47,972 bases of DNA from DATJFH01 sp035495815 (lineage in GTDB: Bacteria; Acidobacteriota; Terriglobia; Bryobacterales; Bryobacteraceae): assembly GCA_035495815.1 (NCBI GenBank), contig DATJFH010000125.1, positions 1-47,972 of the forward strand, read 5' to 3'. The translations under genes and the position numbers were made by a program. Position 1 is the first letter of the stretch; each line of letters begins with the position of its first letter. A model generated the notes under the pieces. It was not told the origin of the DNA. It saw nothing but the letters and a program-made list of their open reading frames with translations, and did no database searches. Below, piece after piece: positions 8,774 to 16,923 of the stretch.

Positions 8774-9541
8774 TCAGCGAGGCGTGATTTTCAGATTGGC
8801 GTAGTGGGCTATGGTGGACCCTTCGAACCAAAGCGCCACGCCTCCTTTGCCGCTTGCGCCCGATTTCACGTCGTTGACGATCAGGGTAGCCTGATCCCGG
8901 CCGTCCACAAAGAGGCGGGCCTTGTCGCCATCGACTTCGATTTTGACGTGAATCCACTCGGCCGGGCGGATGTCCACGTACGATTCGTACCTGGACGGGG
9001 TTTCCGCCCGCATCCTGAACCAGGTGAAGTCGGGGTGCCGGATGTACTGCGCGGAATGATTGCGGCGCTCCTGATCGTCGGCGCGGCCGTTGGTGGGACG
9101 GAGGTAGAAGCAGTCGTAGGTTCCGCGGTCCGGCTGAACACGGAAGGCTACGCCGACAAAGCCGCGAGCCTGGGCGCCGGCGCCTGGGTCGGGCTCACCG
9201 GTGAGATCGAGTTCTATGGTTCCGTTCGAGAAGTCGACTCCGTCGACGATTCCTAAGGTATCCAGACGTCCCCCATCCCCGGCGGGGCCTCCTCCCTTCT
9301 TCTGACCGCCTTTCTTTCCGGCGGGAGCGGCGGCGGCTGCAAAACGGGCAGCGGCTTCCGGCGCGATAGTCAGCTTGATCGCCTTCTTGCCCTTGAAGGT
9401 CACCGGAGCCGCCACCGCATTGTGCATTGTCAGCCCCTTGGCGGAATCGAGCTTGAAGCTCTGTGCCCGGATGGCGAACGGCAGCGCGCCGGCCACGGCG
9501 ATCACGGTACAGGCTCTGGCATACAGGCGGGTTGAAATCAT
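8774..9541 (-). CDS. Secreted LamG / 3-keto-disaccharide hydrolase-like protein
   Basis: 255 residues from the ATG at 9541, which begins a signal peptide ending near IRAQ; the open frame is longer upstream but lacks coding character. The body looks like a concanavalin A-type jelly roll: FSNGTIELDLTG, FVGVAFRVQ, FYLRPTNGRADD, WIHVKIEVDGDKARLFVDG and a closing HYANLKITPR. This resembles PF06439 (DUF1080) and LamG-like proteins, which bind or cleave sugars. A low-complexity AAAAPAGKKGGQKKGGG insert sits near residues 70-95. A TATTCT element lies nine bases before the start. The enzymatic role is unproven; a carbohydrate-binding role is equally possible. Confidence 0.75.
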   Translation of the reverse strand: MISTRLYARACTVIAVAGALPFAIRAQSFKLDSAKGLTMHNAVAAPVTFKGKKAIKLTIAPEAAARFAAAAAPAGKKGGQKKGGGPAGDGGRLDTLGIVDGVDFSNGTIELDLTGEPDPGAGAQARGFVGVAFRVQPDRGTYDCFYLRPTNGRADDQERRNHSAQYIRHPDFTWFRMRAETPSRYESYVDIRPAEWIHVKIEVDGDKARLFVDGRDQATLIVNDVKSGASGKGGVALWFEGSTIAHYANLKITPR

Positions 9542-9695
9542 CACAGCTTGAGAATATCCCGTTAGCGTCCGGCTGTCATTCGGTTTGTTGCCGGGCGGCT
9601 TTTTTTCGGCGCCGGGGGGACGAATCAGGAAGAAAGAACCGGCCGGCCGTAACCTATATTTTGTGATAGATTGACGTTGCGGAGTCCAGCGTCTT

Positions 9696-10274
9696 ATGCG
9701 GAATTTGTTACTAAACCGAAGAACCTTTTGGCGGACCGGCCTGCGAATGGGACTGCCCGCGGCGTGGGCGATCCAGAGTCTGCCGCAGCTTCTGGCGGCG
9801 AAGGGAATGGTCAAGATCGTGGAATTCGACTCCGCGGGCCGGCGGCTGGAAACGGTTACCGTGGAGAAGATCAGGAAGACGGATGCGGAATGGCGGAAGC
9901 AGCTCACGCCCGAACAGTTCGAAGTGACGCGGCGGAAAGGCACCGAACGCGCGTTCACCGGCAAGTACGCGAATAATCATGCAGACGGCTTGTATCTGTG
10001 CATCTGCTGCCGGACCGCGTTGTTCGATTCGAAGACCAAGTTCGAATCGGGCACCGGGTGGCCGAGTTTCTGGCAGCCGATCGCCAAAGAGAACGTGACC
10101 GTCGCTGGAGACAATTCGCTGGGAATGGTGCGCGACGAGGTCCTCTGCGCTCGCTGCGACGGGCACCTGGGACATGTGTTCAACGACGGCCCGCGGCCCA
10201 CCGGATTGAGGTACTGCATGAACTCGGCCTCCCTCGATTTCGTACCGCGAGGCCGGAAAGCGAGTACGGAATAG
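9696..10274 (+). CDS. msrB: Peptide-methionine (R)-S-oxide reductase, Tat-exported
   Basis: 192 residues. The N-terminus carries a twin-arginine motif (NRRTFWR, residues 7-13) followed by a weakly hydrophobic stretch, so export by Tat is likely. The MsrB domain begins near residue 57. Zinc ligands are present as C102-x2-C105 and C151-x2-C154, with the conserved GTGWPSFW and HLGHVF segments. The catalytic cysteine is C174 in RYCMNSASL. The enzyme reduces R-methionine sulfoxide in proteins. Its stop codon is followed after one base by msrA, so the two stereospecific repair enzymes are very probably co-transcribed and act together in the periplasm. Confidence 0.95.
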   Translation: MRNLLLNRRTFWRTGLRMGLPAAWAIQSLPQLLAAKGMVKIVEFDSAGRRLETVTVEKIRKTDAEWRKQLTPEQFEVTRRKGTERAFTGKYANNHADGLYLCICCRTALFDSKTKFESGTGWPSFWQPIAKENVTVAGDNSLGMVRDEVLCARCDGHLGHVFNDGPRPTGLRYCMNSASLDFVPRGRKASTE

Positions 10275-10275
10275 A

Positions 10276-10935
10276 ATGATGGTCCCTTTGCGGTCCCTGT
10301 TTGTGCGATTGCTGGTTGCGGCCGGCGGTTTTGCGACGCTGGCGGCGGGCGCTTCCCTGCCCGATCCGAAGATTGACGTAGAGCGGGCAGCCGCCAAGGC
10401 AAAGCAGGTGGCTGTCTTCGCCGGAGGCTGCTTCTGGTGTACGGAAGCGGTGTTCGAGGAGATTGCGGGGGTAGAAAAGGTGATCTCGGGGTACGCGGGC
10501 GGGGACAAGAAGTCAGCCCACTACGAGATGGTCAGCTCGGGAAGAACCGACCACGCCGAATCGATCCAGATCACGTTCGATCCTGCCAAAGTCTCCTTCG
10601 GAACGCTGCTGAAGGTTTTCTTCAGCGTGGCTCACGATCCGACCCAGCTCAACATGCAGGGCCCGGACCACGGACGACAATACCGTTCGGCGATCTTTTA
10701 CGTGAACGCCGAACAGAAGCGTGTCGCGGAGGCGTATATCAAGCAGCTCGACGAAGCAAAGGTATTTTCGAGGCCGATCGTGACGCAGGTAGCCGAGCTG
10801 AAGGCGTTCTATCCCGCGGAAGAGTATCACCAGGATTATGTGAAGCGGAACCCGGACAACCCCTACGTGGTGATCAACGCGATTCCGAAGGTGAAGAAGA
10901 CCCGGGCGCAATTCGAGGGGATGATCAAGAAGTAG
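10276..10935 (+). CDS. msrA: Peptide-methionine (S)-S-oxide reductase, exported
   Basis: 219 residues with a hydrophobic N-terminus (about residues 6-26) that looks like a signal peptide. The catalytic motif GGCFWC places the nucleophile at C52. The following EAVFEEIAGVEKVISGYAGG and the YHQDY segment are typical of MsrA. No cysteine is seen beyond C55, so the usual C-terminal resolving cysteines are missing; C55 or an external thiol would have to regenerate the enzyme. The start is ATG 10276 or the adjacent ATG 10279. It overlaps the convergent response-regulator gene by 11 bases. Confidence 0.95.
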   Translation: MMVPLRSLFVRLLVAAGGFATLAAGASLPDPKIDVERAAAKAKQVAVFAGGCFWCTEAVFEEIAGVEKVISGYAGGDKKSAHYEMVSSGRTDHAESIQITFDPAKVSFGTLLKVFFSVAHDPTQLNMQGPDHGRQYRSAIFYVNAEQKRVAEAYIKQLDEAKVFSRPIVTQVAELKAFYPAEEYHQDYVKRNPDNPYVVINAIPKVKKTRAQFEGMIKK

Positions 10936-12205
10936 TGTTGTGCTGCATCTGGGCGGCGATGAAACAGTCGATTTTTTCGAACAACTCCAGAGCCGGCTCC
11001 GGCGGCTTCGTGTAGAACGTCGCCCATGTTGCCGTCATCGGGATGAGCGCCGACCGATAGTCCCTCTGCAGGTAATAAGGCGACGGGTGACGGGTCATGC
11101 CTAGCAGGCGGGTGTGCGCCTGCCGTAACGTCTTTGCGTCGGGGTCGGAAGACACCACGACAAAACAGGGGCCATTCCCCCAACGAAACAGGACCGCGTC
11201 CGGTGGCAGGCCCCGAGCAAGGTGAACGCTGTACCTGCTGATGATTTCATCGGCCACCTGCCGGCCGTAACGGGAGTCCAGGCGGGTATGATTATCCACC
11301 ACCAGGATCATGGCGCAAACTGCTTTCCCCGCCTCCAGCAATCCGGTAATCAGCTTGGACGCATCCGGTTTACCGGCCAAGCCGGTTAGCGGGTCGACAG
11401 CCGGCCGCGCGGAAAGTTGAGCTTCCGCCGCCGGCTTGCTTGAATCCATGACGGAATCTGCGGATCCCAGCCGCACGGCTAAAATAGCTTCTTTCTCCAC
11501 TTTCGAACCCGAATAGGCGATCACGCGAAACACCGCTGGAATTTCCACTCCATCGCGGCGCCTGGCTGTCCCGGAGACGCTGACACACTGCGAGTCCTCG
11601 AGCGTGAAGACCTTCCCGACAAGTGATCGGCCAATCGGCTGTTCGGAGGCGTCCGAAAAGTTGCAGATTTCCTCGAGCGACCGGCCGAGCGCCTGGGCCG
11701 GGTCGACGATGAGGAGCCCGGCGGCGTCCGCGCTGAATCGCTTGACGGCTCCGGAAGGGTCGATCCAAAACACAGCGTCGCTCATCAGGGCAAGCGCCCT
11801 GTCCTTGCGCTGGTCGTTGCGGGCGGACTCGGTGCGGGCGCGCTGCTGATGCAGTCCCATCTTCACCGCGCTAAGCAGTTGCCGCGCCTGGAACGGCTTG
11901 AGGAGATAGGAGAATGGTCCGGTCTGCTGCGCGCGCTCCAGGCAGGCGTCGTCATCGCTTCCCGTGAGATAGATCACCGAGCGGCGCAGCCGTTCGTAGA
12001 TCTTTCCGGCAGTTTCGATGCCGTCGGCGCCCGAGCCCAAATGGATATCCATGAGGATGAGGTCGGGATTCTCCCTTTCGGCGGTTTCCACCGCCTGCCG
12101 GGACTCGCCGGCCACGCTGACCACATAGCCTTCGCCTTCGAGCAGCTCACGAATATTGGCGGAGATATCTACGTCGTCATCGACGACAAGAATGCGGTCG
12201 GGCAT
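10925..12205 (-). CDS. Response regulator: REC - PAS - degenerate GGDEF
   Basis: 426 residues. The receiver domain (about 1-125) has the acidic pocket VVDDD, phosphoacceptor in LILMDIHLG, the LTGSD segment and the lysine in LLKPF. A PAS domain (about 140-260) starts with ALMSDAVFWIDPSGAVKRF. The last 150 residues align with GGDEF domains: DPLTGLAG corresponds to the usual DxLTGL entry motif. The active-site loop, normally GGDEF, reads GNGPCF, so cyclic-di-GMP synthesis should be lost and the domain may only bind or interact. The gene lies 19 bases downstream of a single-domain response regulator in the same orientation, presumably one transcript. No histidine kinase is adjacent. Confidence 0.85.
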   Translation of the reverse strand: MPDRILVVDDDVDISANIRELLEGEGYVVSVAGESRQAVETAERENPDLILMDIHLGSGADGIETAGKIYERLRRSVIYLTGSDDDACLERAQQTGPFSYLLKPFQARQLLSAVKMGLHQQRARTESARNDQRKDRALALMSDAVFWIDPSGAVKRFSADAAGLLIVDPAQALGRSLEEICNFSDASEQPIGRSLVGKVFTLEDSQCVSVSGTARRRDGVEIPAVFRVIAYSGSKVEKEAILAVRLGSADSVMDSSKPAAEAQLSARPAVDPLTGLAGKPDASKLITGLLEAGKAVCAMILVVDNHTRLDSRYGRQVADEIISRYSVHLARGLPPDAVLFRWGNGPCFVVVSSDPDAKTLRQAHTRLLGMTRHPSPYYLQRDYRSALIPMTATWATFYTKPPEPALELFEKIDCFIAAQMQHNTTS

Positions 12206-12224
12206 CGCTTCTTCCTGGCCTCCT

Positions 12225-12611
12225 TCAACTGCAGCCGCCGGAGGGAACCCGGGCGAGCCGGCCTTCGATGGCCTGCATCAGCTCCTGGCGGCAGAACGGC
12301 TTGGCGAGATAATCATCCGCCCCCAGATCCATCCCCTTCCGAACATCCGCGGGTTCAGCCCTGGCTGTCAGGAACAAGAACGGGATTCTCCGGGTGGCGG
12401 GATTCGATTTGAGAGCGGCCAGCACTTCGTAGCCGTCTTTTCCGGGCATGCAGAGGTCACACAGAACGGCGTCGGGGAGGTAATCCGCAACCATGCGGAT
12501 ACCCTCGGGACCATCCGCGGCGCCGCGCGCCTCGTAGCCTTCGAACTCCAAAAGATCGAGCAGGTTGAGGCGGACCATCTCTTCGTCTTCGATTACAGCG
12601 ATTCTTCTCAT
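12225..12611 (-). CDS. Single-domain response regulator (CheY-like)
   Basis: 128 residues from the ATG at 12611, which has AAGG about six bases upstream; an earlier in-frame ATG at 12629 would add six residues before the first beta strand. All receiver landmarks are present: acidic pair in VIEDEE, phosphoacceptor in VLCDLCMPG, threonine in FLTARA and lysine in LAKPF. No output domain follows. Such proteins pass phosphoryl groups or act by protein contact. The neighbouring REC-PAS-GGDEF protein is the likely partner. Confidence 0.9.
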   Translation of the reverse strand: MRRIAVIEDEEMVRLNLLDLLEFEGYEARGAADGPEGIRMVADYLPDAVLCDLCMPGKDGYEVLAALKSNPATRRIPFLFLTARAEPADVRKGMDLGADDYLAKPFCRQELMQAIEGRLARVPSGGCS

Positions 12612-12689
12612 GGACCTTGCACATCTCATCGGCCCGTCCGGCAGGAGCTTGAATCCCACAGCGCCTCCCGACGCCGGAGTGGTAAAGTG

Positions 12690-13715
12690 ATGACCATGCA
12701 GGACAAAACATCACGCAGGCAATTCATGACGCGAGCCTCGCTGGCGGCGTCGGCAGCCGCTCTGGCGGAGCAGGTGATCGCCCAGACCAGTGCAGCTTCG
12801 GCGACGGGGATGCCGTCGCGCGTGCTCGGAAAAACCGGCCAGCGGGTCTCTATCGTCTGTCTCGGCGGCTGGCATATCGGATCGGTGAAGGACGATAACG
12901 AAGCCGTCCGAATCATGCATGCCGCCATCGACGAAGGCATCAATTTCTTCGACAACGCATGGGACTATCACGACGGCCGGTCTGAGGAAGTGATGGGGAA
13001 AGCGCTGGCCATGGACGGGCGCCGGAACAAAGTGTTTCTGATGACCAAGAACTGTGAACGCGATTACGCGGGATCGATGAAGGATTTGGAGGAGAGCCTG
13101 CGCCGCCTGCGGACGGACCACATCGACCTCTGGCAATTTCACGAAATGGTTTACGACAACGATCCGGACTGGGTATTCGACAAGGGGGGGCTGAAGGCGG
13201 CTCTGGAAGCGCAGAAAGCCGGGAAAGTGCGCTTCATCGGTTTCACCGGTCACAAAGATCCGCGCATCCATCTCAAGATGCTTGCCAAACCCTATGCCTG
13301 GGATACCGCCCAGATGCCGATCAACATCATGGACGCGCATTATCGCAGCTTTCAGAAGGAAGTCGTGCCCGTGTGCCTGAGCAAGAAAATTGGAGTGATT
13401 GGGATGAAGGGGCTCGCCGGAGGCGCCACCGAAGGGCGGCTCCCGACTAAAGCCGGCGTCACCGTCGACGAGTGCTATCGATTCTGCCTCAGCTTGCCGG
13501 TGTCCGCCCAGGTGATGGGCATTACAACCATGGAGCACCTGAAACACAACGTCCAGCTTGCCCGCAACTTCAAACCGATGCCCGCGGCCGAGAAAGGGGC
13601 GCTGTTGTCGAAAGTGAAGGACGAGGCCGGCGACGGCCGCCACGAGCTTTTCAAATCGACGAAATTCTATGACGGCCCGCACCACCGTAAACAGCACGAT
13701 TTCGATCTGGCGTAG
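12690..13715 (+). CDS. Aldo/keto reductase with Tat signal
   Basis: 341 residues from the ATG at 12690 (GGAG about ten bases upstream; a second in-frame ATG follows at 12696). The N-terminus has a twin-arginine motif (SRRQFMTRAS) and an alanine-rich hydrophobic stretch ending near VIAQT, so the protein is probably exported folded, possibly with bound cofactor. The aldo/keto reductase fold starts with SRVLGKTGQRVSIVCLGGWHIG. The catalytic tetrad is visible as D in FFDNAWDY, Y in the same motif, K in LMTKNC and H in WQFHEM. The substrate is unknown. Periplasmic members of this family are widespread in Acidobacteria and Planctomycetes. Confidence 0.88.
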   Translation: MTMQDKTSRRQFMTRASLAASAAALAEQVIAQTSAASATGMPSRVLGKTGQRVSIVCLGGWHIGSVKDDNEAVRIMHAAIDEGINFFDNAWDYHDGRSEEVMGKALAMDGRRNKVFLMTKNCERDYAGSMKDLEESLRRLRTDHIDLWQFHEMVYDNDPDWVFDKGGLKAALEAQKAGKVRFIGFTGHKDPRIHLKMLAKPYAWDTAQMPINIMDAHYRSFQKEVVPVCLSKKIGVIGMKGLAGGATEGRLPTKAGVTVDECYRFCLSLPVSAQVMGITTMEHLKHNVQLARNFKPMPAAEKGALLSKVKDEAGDGRHELFKSTKFYDGPHHRKQHDFDLA

Positions 13716-13731
13716 CCCGCCCGTCAGAATG

Positions 13732-15351
13732 CTACGGCAGCGCGAAGGTGAAGATGCCGCCGCCTGAGGGCATGGTCACCATCTGCCTGCCTTTCACCGA
13801 GTAGGTGATCGCCGCGCTCGACATATCCCCGCCCAGATTCACTCGCCACAGTTCTTTGCCGGTGTCCGCGTCCAGGGCGTAGAAGTAAGCTTCCATATCC
13901 TGACGCTCACGGTCCGACCACCCGCCGCTGCCCCCGAACACGACCTTCCCGGCGGTAGACATCACGCCCGACCACGGCTTGGTGTGCAGTTTGTACTCCC
14001 AAACCTTGTCACCGGTCTTGGGATCAAGAGCGCGAATGGCGCCGGAGCCGGGCTCGTCTTCGAGGTCGATCTTTGGAACGCTGCCGATATAGCGGTTCCC
14101 GGGCGAATACTCGGCTTCGCCCTTGCGGTAGATGCCTTTGTTCTCCCAAACGGTGAGGTAATAGAGTCCCGTCAGCGGATTGTAGGAACGCGAATACCAG
14201 TTGGTGGCGCCCTGCACCGCGGGCCAGACGTAAGTCCCCTCCTCGCTCGGATCGATGCCCGGATTACGGATAGGGCGCCCTTTCTCGTCGAGCCCCTTAG
14301 CCCAGGTCTGCGTGGCGAAAGGCTTCCCGGTCAGGAATTGGCCGGTTTCGCGGTCGAGCACGTAGTAGAATCCGCCGCGGTGCGCCCAATAGACCAGCTT
14401 TCTCGGCTTACCTCCCCATTCTGCGTCGACCAGCACCGGTACCTGCACCGCATCCCAGTCGTGCACATCATGCGGCACCATCTGAAAATGCCACTTCAGC
14501 TTGCCCGTGTCGGCGTCGACCGCGATCACGGAATCCGAGTAGAGATTATCGCCCTTGCGCACATCGCCATTCCAATCCGGTGACGGATTCCCTGTGCCCC
14601 AGATGATCAGGTTCTGTCCGGGATCGAAGGCTCCGGTGACCCAGGTGGGGCCGCCGCCGCGTTTCCAGGCGTCTCCAGGCCAGGTCTCGTTTCCCTTTTC
14701 GCCCGGCCCAGGAATCGTCCAGAACCGCCAGCGGCGCTTGCCGGTCTTGGCGTCGTAGGCGTCGAGGAACCCGCGGATGCCATACTCTCCGCCCGAAATG
14801 CCGGAGATCACCATGTCCTTGACGATGAGCGGCGCGGACGTGACGCTGTAGCCGGACTTGTAATCGGCTACCTGGACGTCCCAAAGCACGGCGCCCGTCT
14901 TGGCCTGAAGCGCTACCAGATGCGCATCGACCGTGCCCACGAAAATACGCTCCCCAAGCATCGCGACACCGCGGTTTACCTGATCGCAGCAGACATTCAC
15001 TTTGGCGGGGACGCTTCGTTTGTAATGCCAGAACTGCCGTCCGGTCGCCGGGTCGAGCGCGATCACGTTGGACGGGGGCTCGGTGATGTACATGACGCCG
15101 TCCACCACCAGCGGCGTGGTTTCGATGCGATGTGTTGTGGGCATCTGATACGCCCATGCCAATCGCAGATCCTTCACATTCCCCCGGTGGATCTGGTCGA
15201 GTTTGCTGTACCGCCAGCCGTTGTAGGAGCCCGAATAGGTCAACCAGTTTTGGGGCTCGGAGTCGGCCTTCAGCAGCCGTTCGTAAGTCAACTGCCCGTG
15301 AATCGCGCCCCCCGCCAGGGCGGCGCACAGCGCCAGACGTAGGATTGTCAT
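13732..15351 (-). CDS. PQQ-dependent alcohol dehydrogenase-type quinoprotein
   Basis: 539 residues from the ATG at 15351, which begins a signal peptide ending near IHGQ. The eight-bladed propeller is recognisable by repeated tryptophan-docking segments such as ALDPATGRQFWHYK, ALQAKTGAVLWDV, AYDAKTGKRRWRF and ALDPKTGDKVWEYK. Adjacent cysteines in VNVCCDQVNRG match the vicinal disulfide under PQQ, and GDNLYSDS holds the conserved active-site aspartate region. The enzyme oxidises alcohols or related substrates in the periplasm and passes electrons to cytochrome c. Its start overlaps the stop of the dihaem cytochrome gene by four bases (ATGA), which supplies the acceptor. No PQQ biosynthesis genes are in the window. 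Confidence 0.92.
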   Translation of the reverse strand: MTILRLALCAALAGGAIHGQLTYERLLKADSEPQNWLTYSGSYNGWRYSKLDQIHRGNVKDLRLAWAYQMPTTHRIETTPLVVDGVMYITEPPSNVIALDPATGRQFWHYKRSVPAKVNVCCDQVNRGVAMLGERIFVGTVDAHLVALQAKTGAVLWDVQVADYKSGYSVTSAPLIVKDMVISGISGGEYGIRGFLDAYDAKTGKRRWRFWTIPGPGEKGNETWPGDAWKRGGGPTWVTGAFDPGQNLIIWGTGNPSPDWNGDVRKGDNLYSDSVIAVDADTGKLKWHFQMVPHDVHDWDAVQVPVLVDAEWGGKPRKLVYWAHRGGFYYVLDRETGQFLTGKPFATQTWAKGLDEKGRPIRNPGIDPSEEGTYVWPAVQGATNWYSRSYNPLTGLYYLTVWENKGIYRKGEAEYSPGNRYIGSVPKIDLEDEPGSGAIRALDPKTGDKVWEYKLHTKPWSGVMSTAGKVVFGGSGGWSDRERQDMEAYFYALDADTGKELWRVNLGGDMSSAAITYSVKGRQMVTMPSGGGIFTFALP

Positions 15352-16085
15352 TGCGGCTTCCTTTCGAGTTGCAGGGACCAAAGGTACGCGATCAGATCGT
15401 TAGTCTCGTTTCCGTTCAAGCGGCCTTCGAACGGCGGCATGATCGAATGCTTGTCGATTTCGAACCGCCTGAAATCATTTTTGGACAGGGAGGTGAGGCC
15501 TTTCGCGAAGTCGAGGATCTGCACGGTGTGAGTGTCTTCGTTTCTCAGGAATCCGGCGAAGGTGGCGCCGTTCTCGAGCGTGACTTTCGCCACCCAGTAT
15601 TCGCGCAGCACGGTGGCATTCGGATCGCGTATCGCCTGCCGCAGATGCTCAACCGAGCGCTGTGATCCGATTGTCGACAGATCGGGTCCGCGGAAGCCGC
15701 CTTCGCCCCGCGCGAGGTGGCATCCGATGCAGCCCTTCTCCCGGAAAAGCTTTCCGCCCCGAATACGATCTCCCGGGGGTGGCTGGGAATCGGCGCGGCG
15801 GCCGAGCGATCGCACATAGGCGATCAGATGGGAGACCTGGACGGGAGAGAAGAAGACGCCGGGCATGGCCGTGCCCGGAATTCCATCGGAGATATTGCGC
15901 ATCAGATCCGCGTCCGTGCTTCCGTGGAAGAAGACGCCGCTGGTCAGGTTCGGACCGCGGCCGCCTTCGCCTTGCAATCCATGGCACTCGGCGCAGTGTG
16001 AGCGAAAAATCCTGGCTCCGGCGGAGACTTCGTCCGAACCGCAGAGGACGGCGCTCGCAGCGAACAGCAACACGGCAATCCGCAT
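15348..16085 (-). CDS. Dihaem c-type cytochrome, partner of the quinoprotein
   Basis: 245 residues from the ATG at 16085, preceded by a clear AGGAGG Shine-Dalgarno (16099-16094). A signal peptide covers about residues 1-16. Two haem-binding motifs are present, CAECH near residue 31 and CIGCH near residue 118, each in a small cytochrome c domain with downstream methionine candidates (TAMPGVFFS; IMPPFEGR). The gene is translationally coupled to the PQQ dehydrogenase (ATGA overlap), so it is the likely electron acceptor. A TATTCT element at 16122-16117 could be the promoter. Confidence 0.9.
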   Translation of the reverse strand: MRIAVLLFAASAVLCGSDEVSAGARIFRSHCAECHGLQGEGGRGPNLTSGVFFHGSTDADLMRNISDGIPGTAMPGVFFSPVQVSHLIAYVRSLGRRADSQPPPGDRIRGGKLFREKGCIGCHLARGEGGFRGPDLSTIGSQRSVEHLRQAIRDPNATVLREYWVAKVTLENGATFAGFLRNEDTHTVQILDFAKGLTSLSKNDFRRFEIDKHSIMPPFEGRLNGNETNDLIAYLWSLQLERKPQ

Positions 16086-16174
16086 ACTCTCAACCTCCTT
16101 CGATCGGAGCAATTGTAGAATATCCGGGCCGCGTTTGGGACCGCGGCTGGCCGGGAGTGTCGCGGCCGCCCGGG

Positions 16175-16193
16175 AGGCTCCACACGGGAGCCT
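16175..16193 (-). terminator. Hairpin between the redoxin and cytochrome genes
   Basis: AGGCTCC and GGAGCCT pair as a perfect 7-bp stem with a 5-base loop, 13 bases beyond the redoxin stop codon. No T-run follows, so it could be a weak terminator or an mRNA end-stabilising structure. Confidence 0.35.
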
Positions 16194-16206
16194 AGTTCTT
16201 CGACCC

Positions 16207-16704
16207 TCAACCGGCTTTCCAATCGGGCACGGATTCACCAGGCTCGAAGGGCTCCCTGCCGAACCTGCGTCCCAACTCCTCCATGCCTTTTTTGTCGAAT
16301 CCAGCAATCGCCAGCGAGATACGGCCGTTCGGCTCCACCAGGAACAGAGACGGCACATGGGAGATGCCGTAGGCGTTGCTGGCGGGATATCCTTCTTCCT
16401 CCAGGTCGAGCAGAGTCGGGAGCGTAAGGGCGAAGTACCGATCGAAGTCCCGAGTCGATTCGGCGTCGTCCTGCGAAATGGCGTACATCGCGATGTCCTG
16501 GTTTGCGCGGCCCCGATAAATCCGATCGAGAAAGGGCAAGGTGAACTGGCAGGTAGGACAACTGACCTTGTAGAAAGCCAGCAGGGCACGCTTGCCGTCC
16601 GAGATCTCCGCGCGCGTATGCCGGGCTCCGTTGAGGTCGGACAAGTCGAACTCCGGAGCTTGCGCGCCTTCGCTCAGCATTGCGGGCTGTTTTCTCGACG
16701 CCAT
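16207..16704 (-). CDS. Redoxin / thioredoxin-fold protein (AhpC/TSA-Redoxin type)
   Basis: 165 residues, no signal peptide, so cytoplasmic as annotated. The family signature is AQAPEFDLSDLNGARHT, and the active site is a C49-PT-C52 pair in FYKVSCPTCQF. A cis-proline region appears as SHVPSLFLV. This CxxC arrangement is closer to TlpA/ResA-like thiol-disulfide oxidoreductases than to one-Cys peroxiredoxins. The start at 16704 has GGAG six bases upstream; a second ATG eight codons later is possible. It lies upstream of the cytochrome/PQQ genes on the same strand, separated by 121 bases and a hairpin. Confidence 0.85.
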   Translation of the reverse strand: MASRKQPAMLSEGAQAPEFDLSDLNGARHTRAEISDGKRALLAFYKVSCPTCQFTLPFLDRIYRGRANQDIAMYAISQDDAESTRDFDRYFALTLPTLLDLEEEGYPASNAYGISHVPSLFLVEPNGRISLAIAGFDKKGMEELGRRFGREPFEPGESVPDWKAG

Positions 16705-16923
16705 AGCTCCAGTCTACTGTATGGAGTTCAAGTTCAAGATCGGATGGCCGGCAGGGCAAGCGGTCGTGTGATTGCTTGGGGCCGCCCACATGCCCGTCAA
16801 GTGCGGAGAGCAGAGGCGCCGTCGGAGGCCTTCCAGGATGTTTCAACATTGTGTCCAAACAATTGGATAAGTGGAAGGTGAATTGGGTTTTACCTTCTTG
16901 GGAATCAATTATCATGGTGGTTG

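Noticed and set aside
12156..12689. Upstream extension of the aldo/keto reductase frame
   Set aside because: It overlaps the response regulator gene on the other strand. The Tat signal at 12690 with GGAG upstream gives the natural start.
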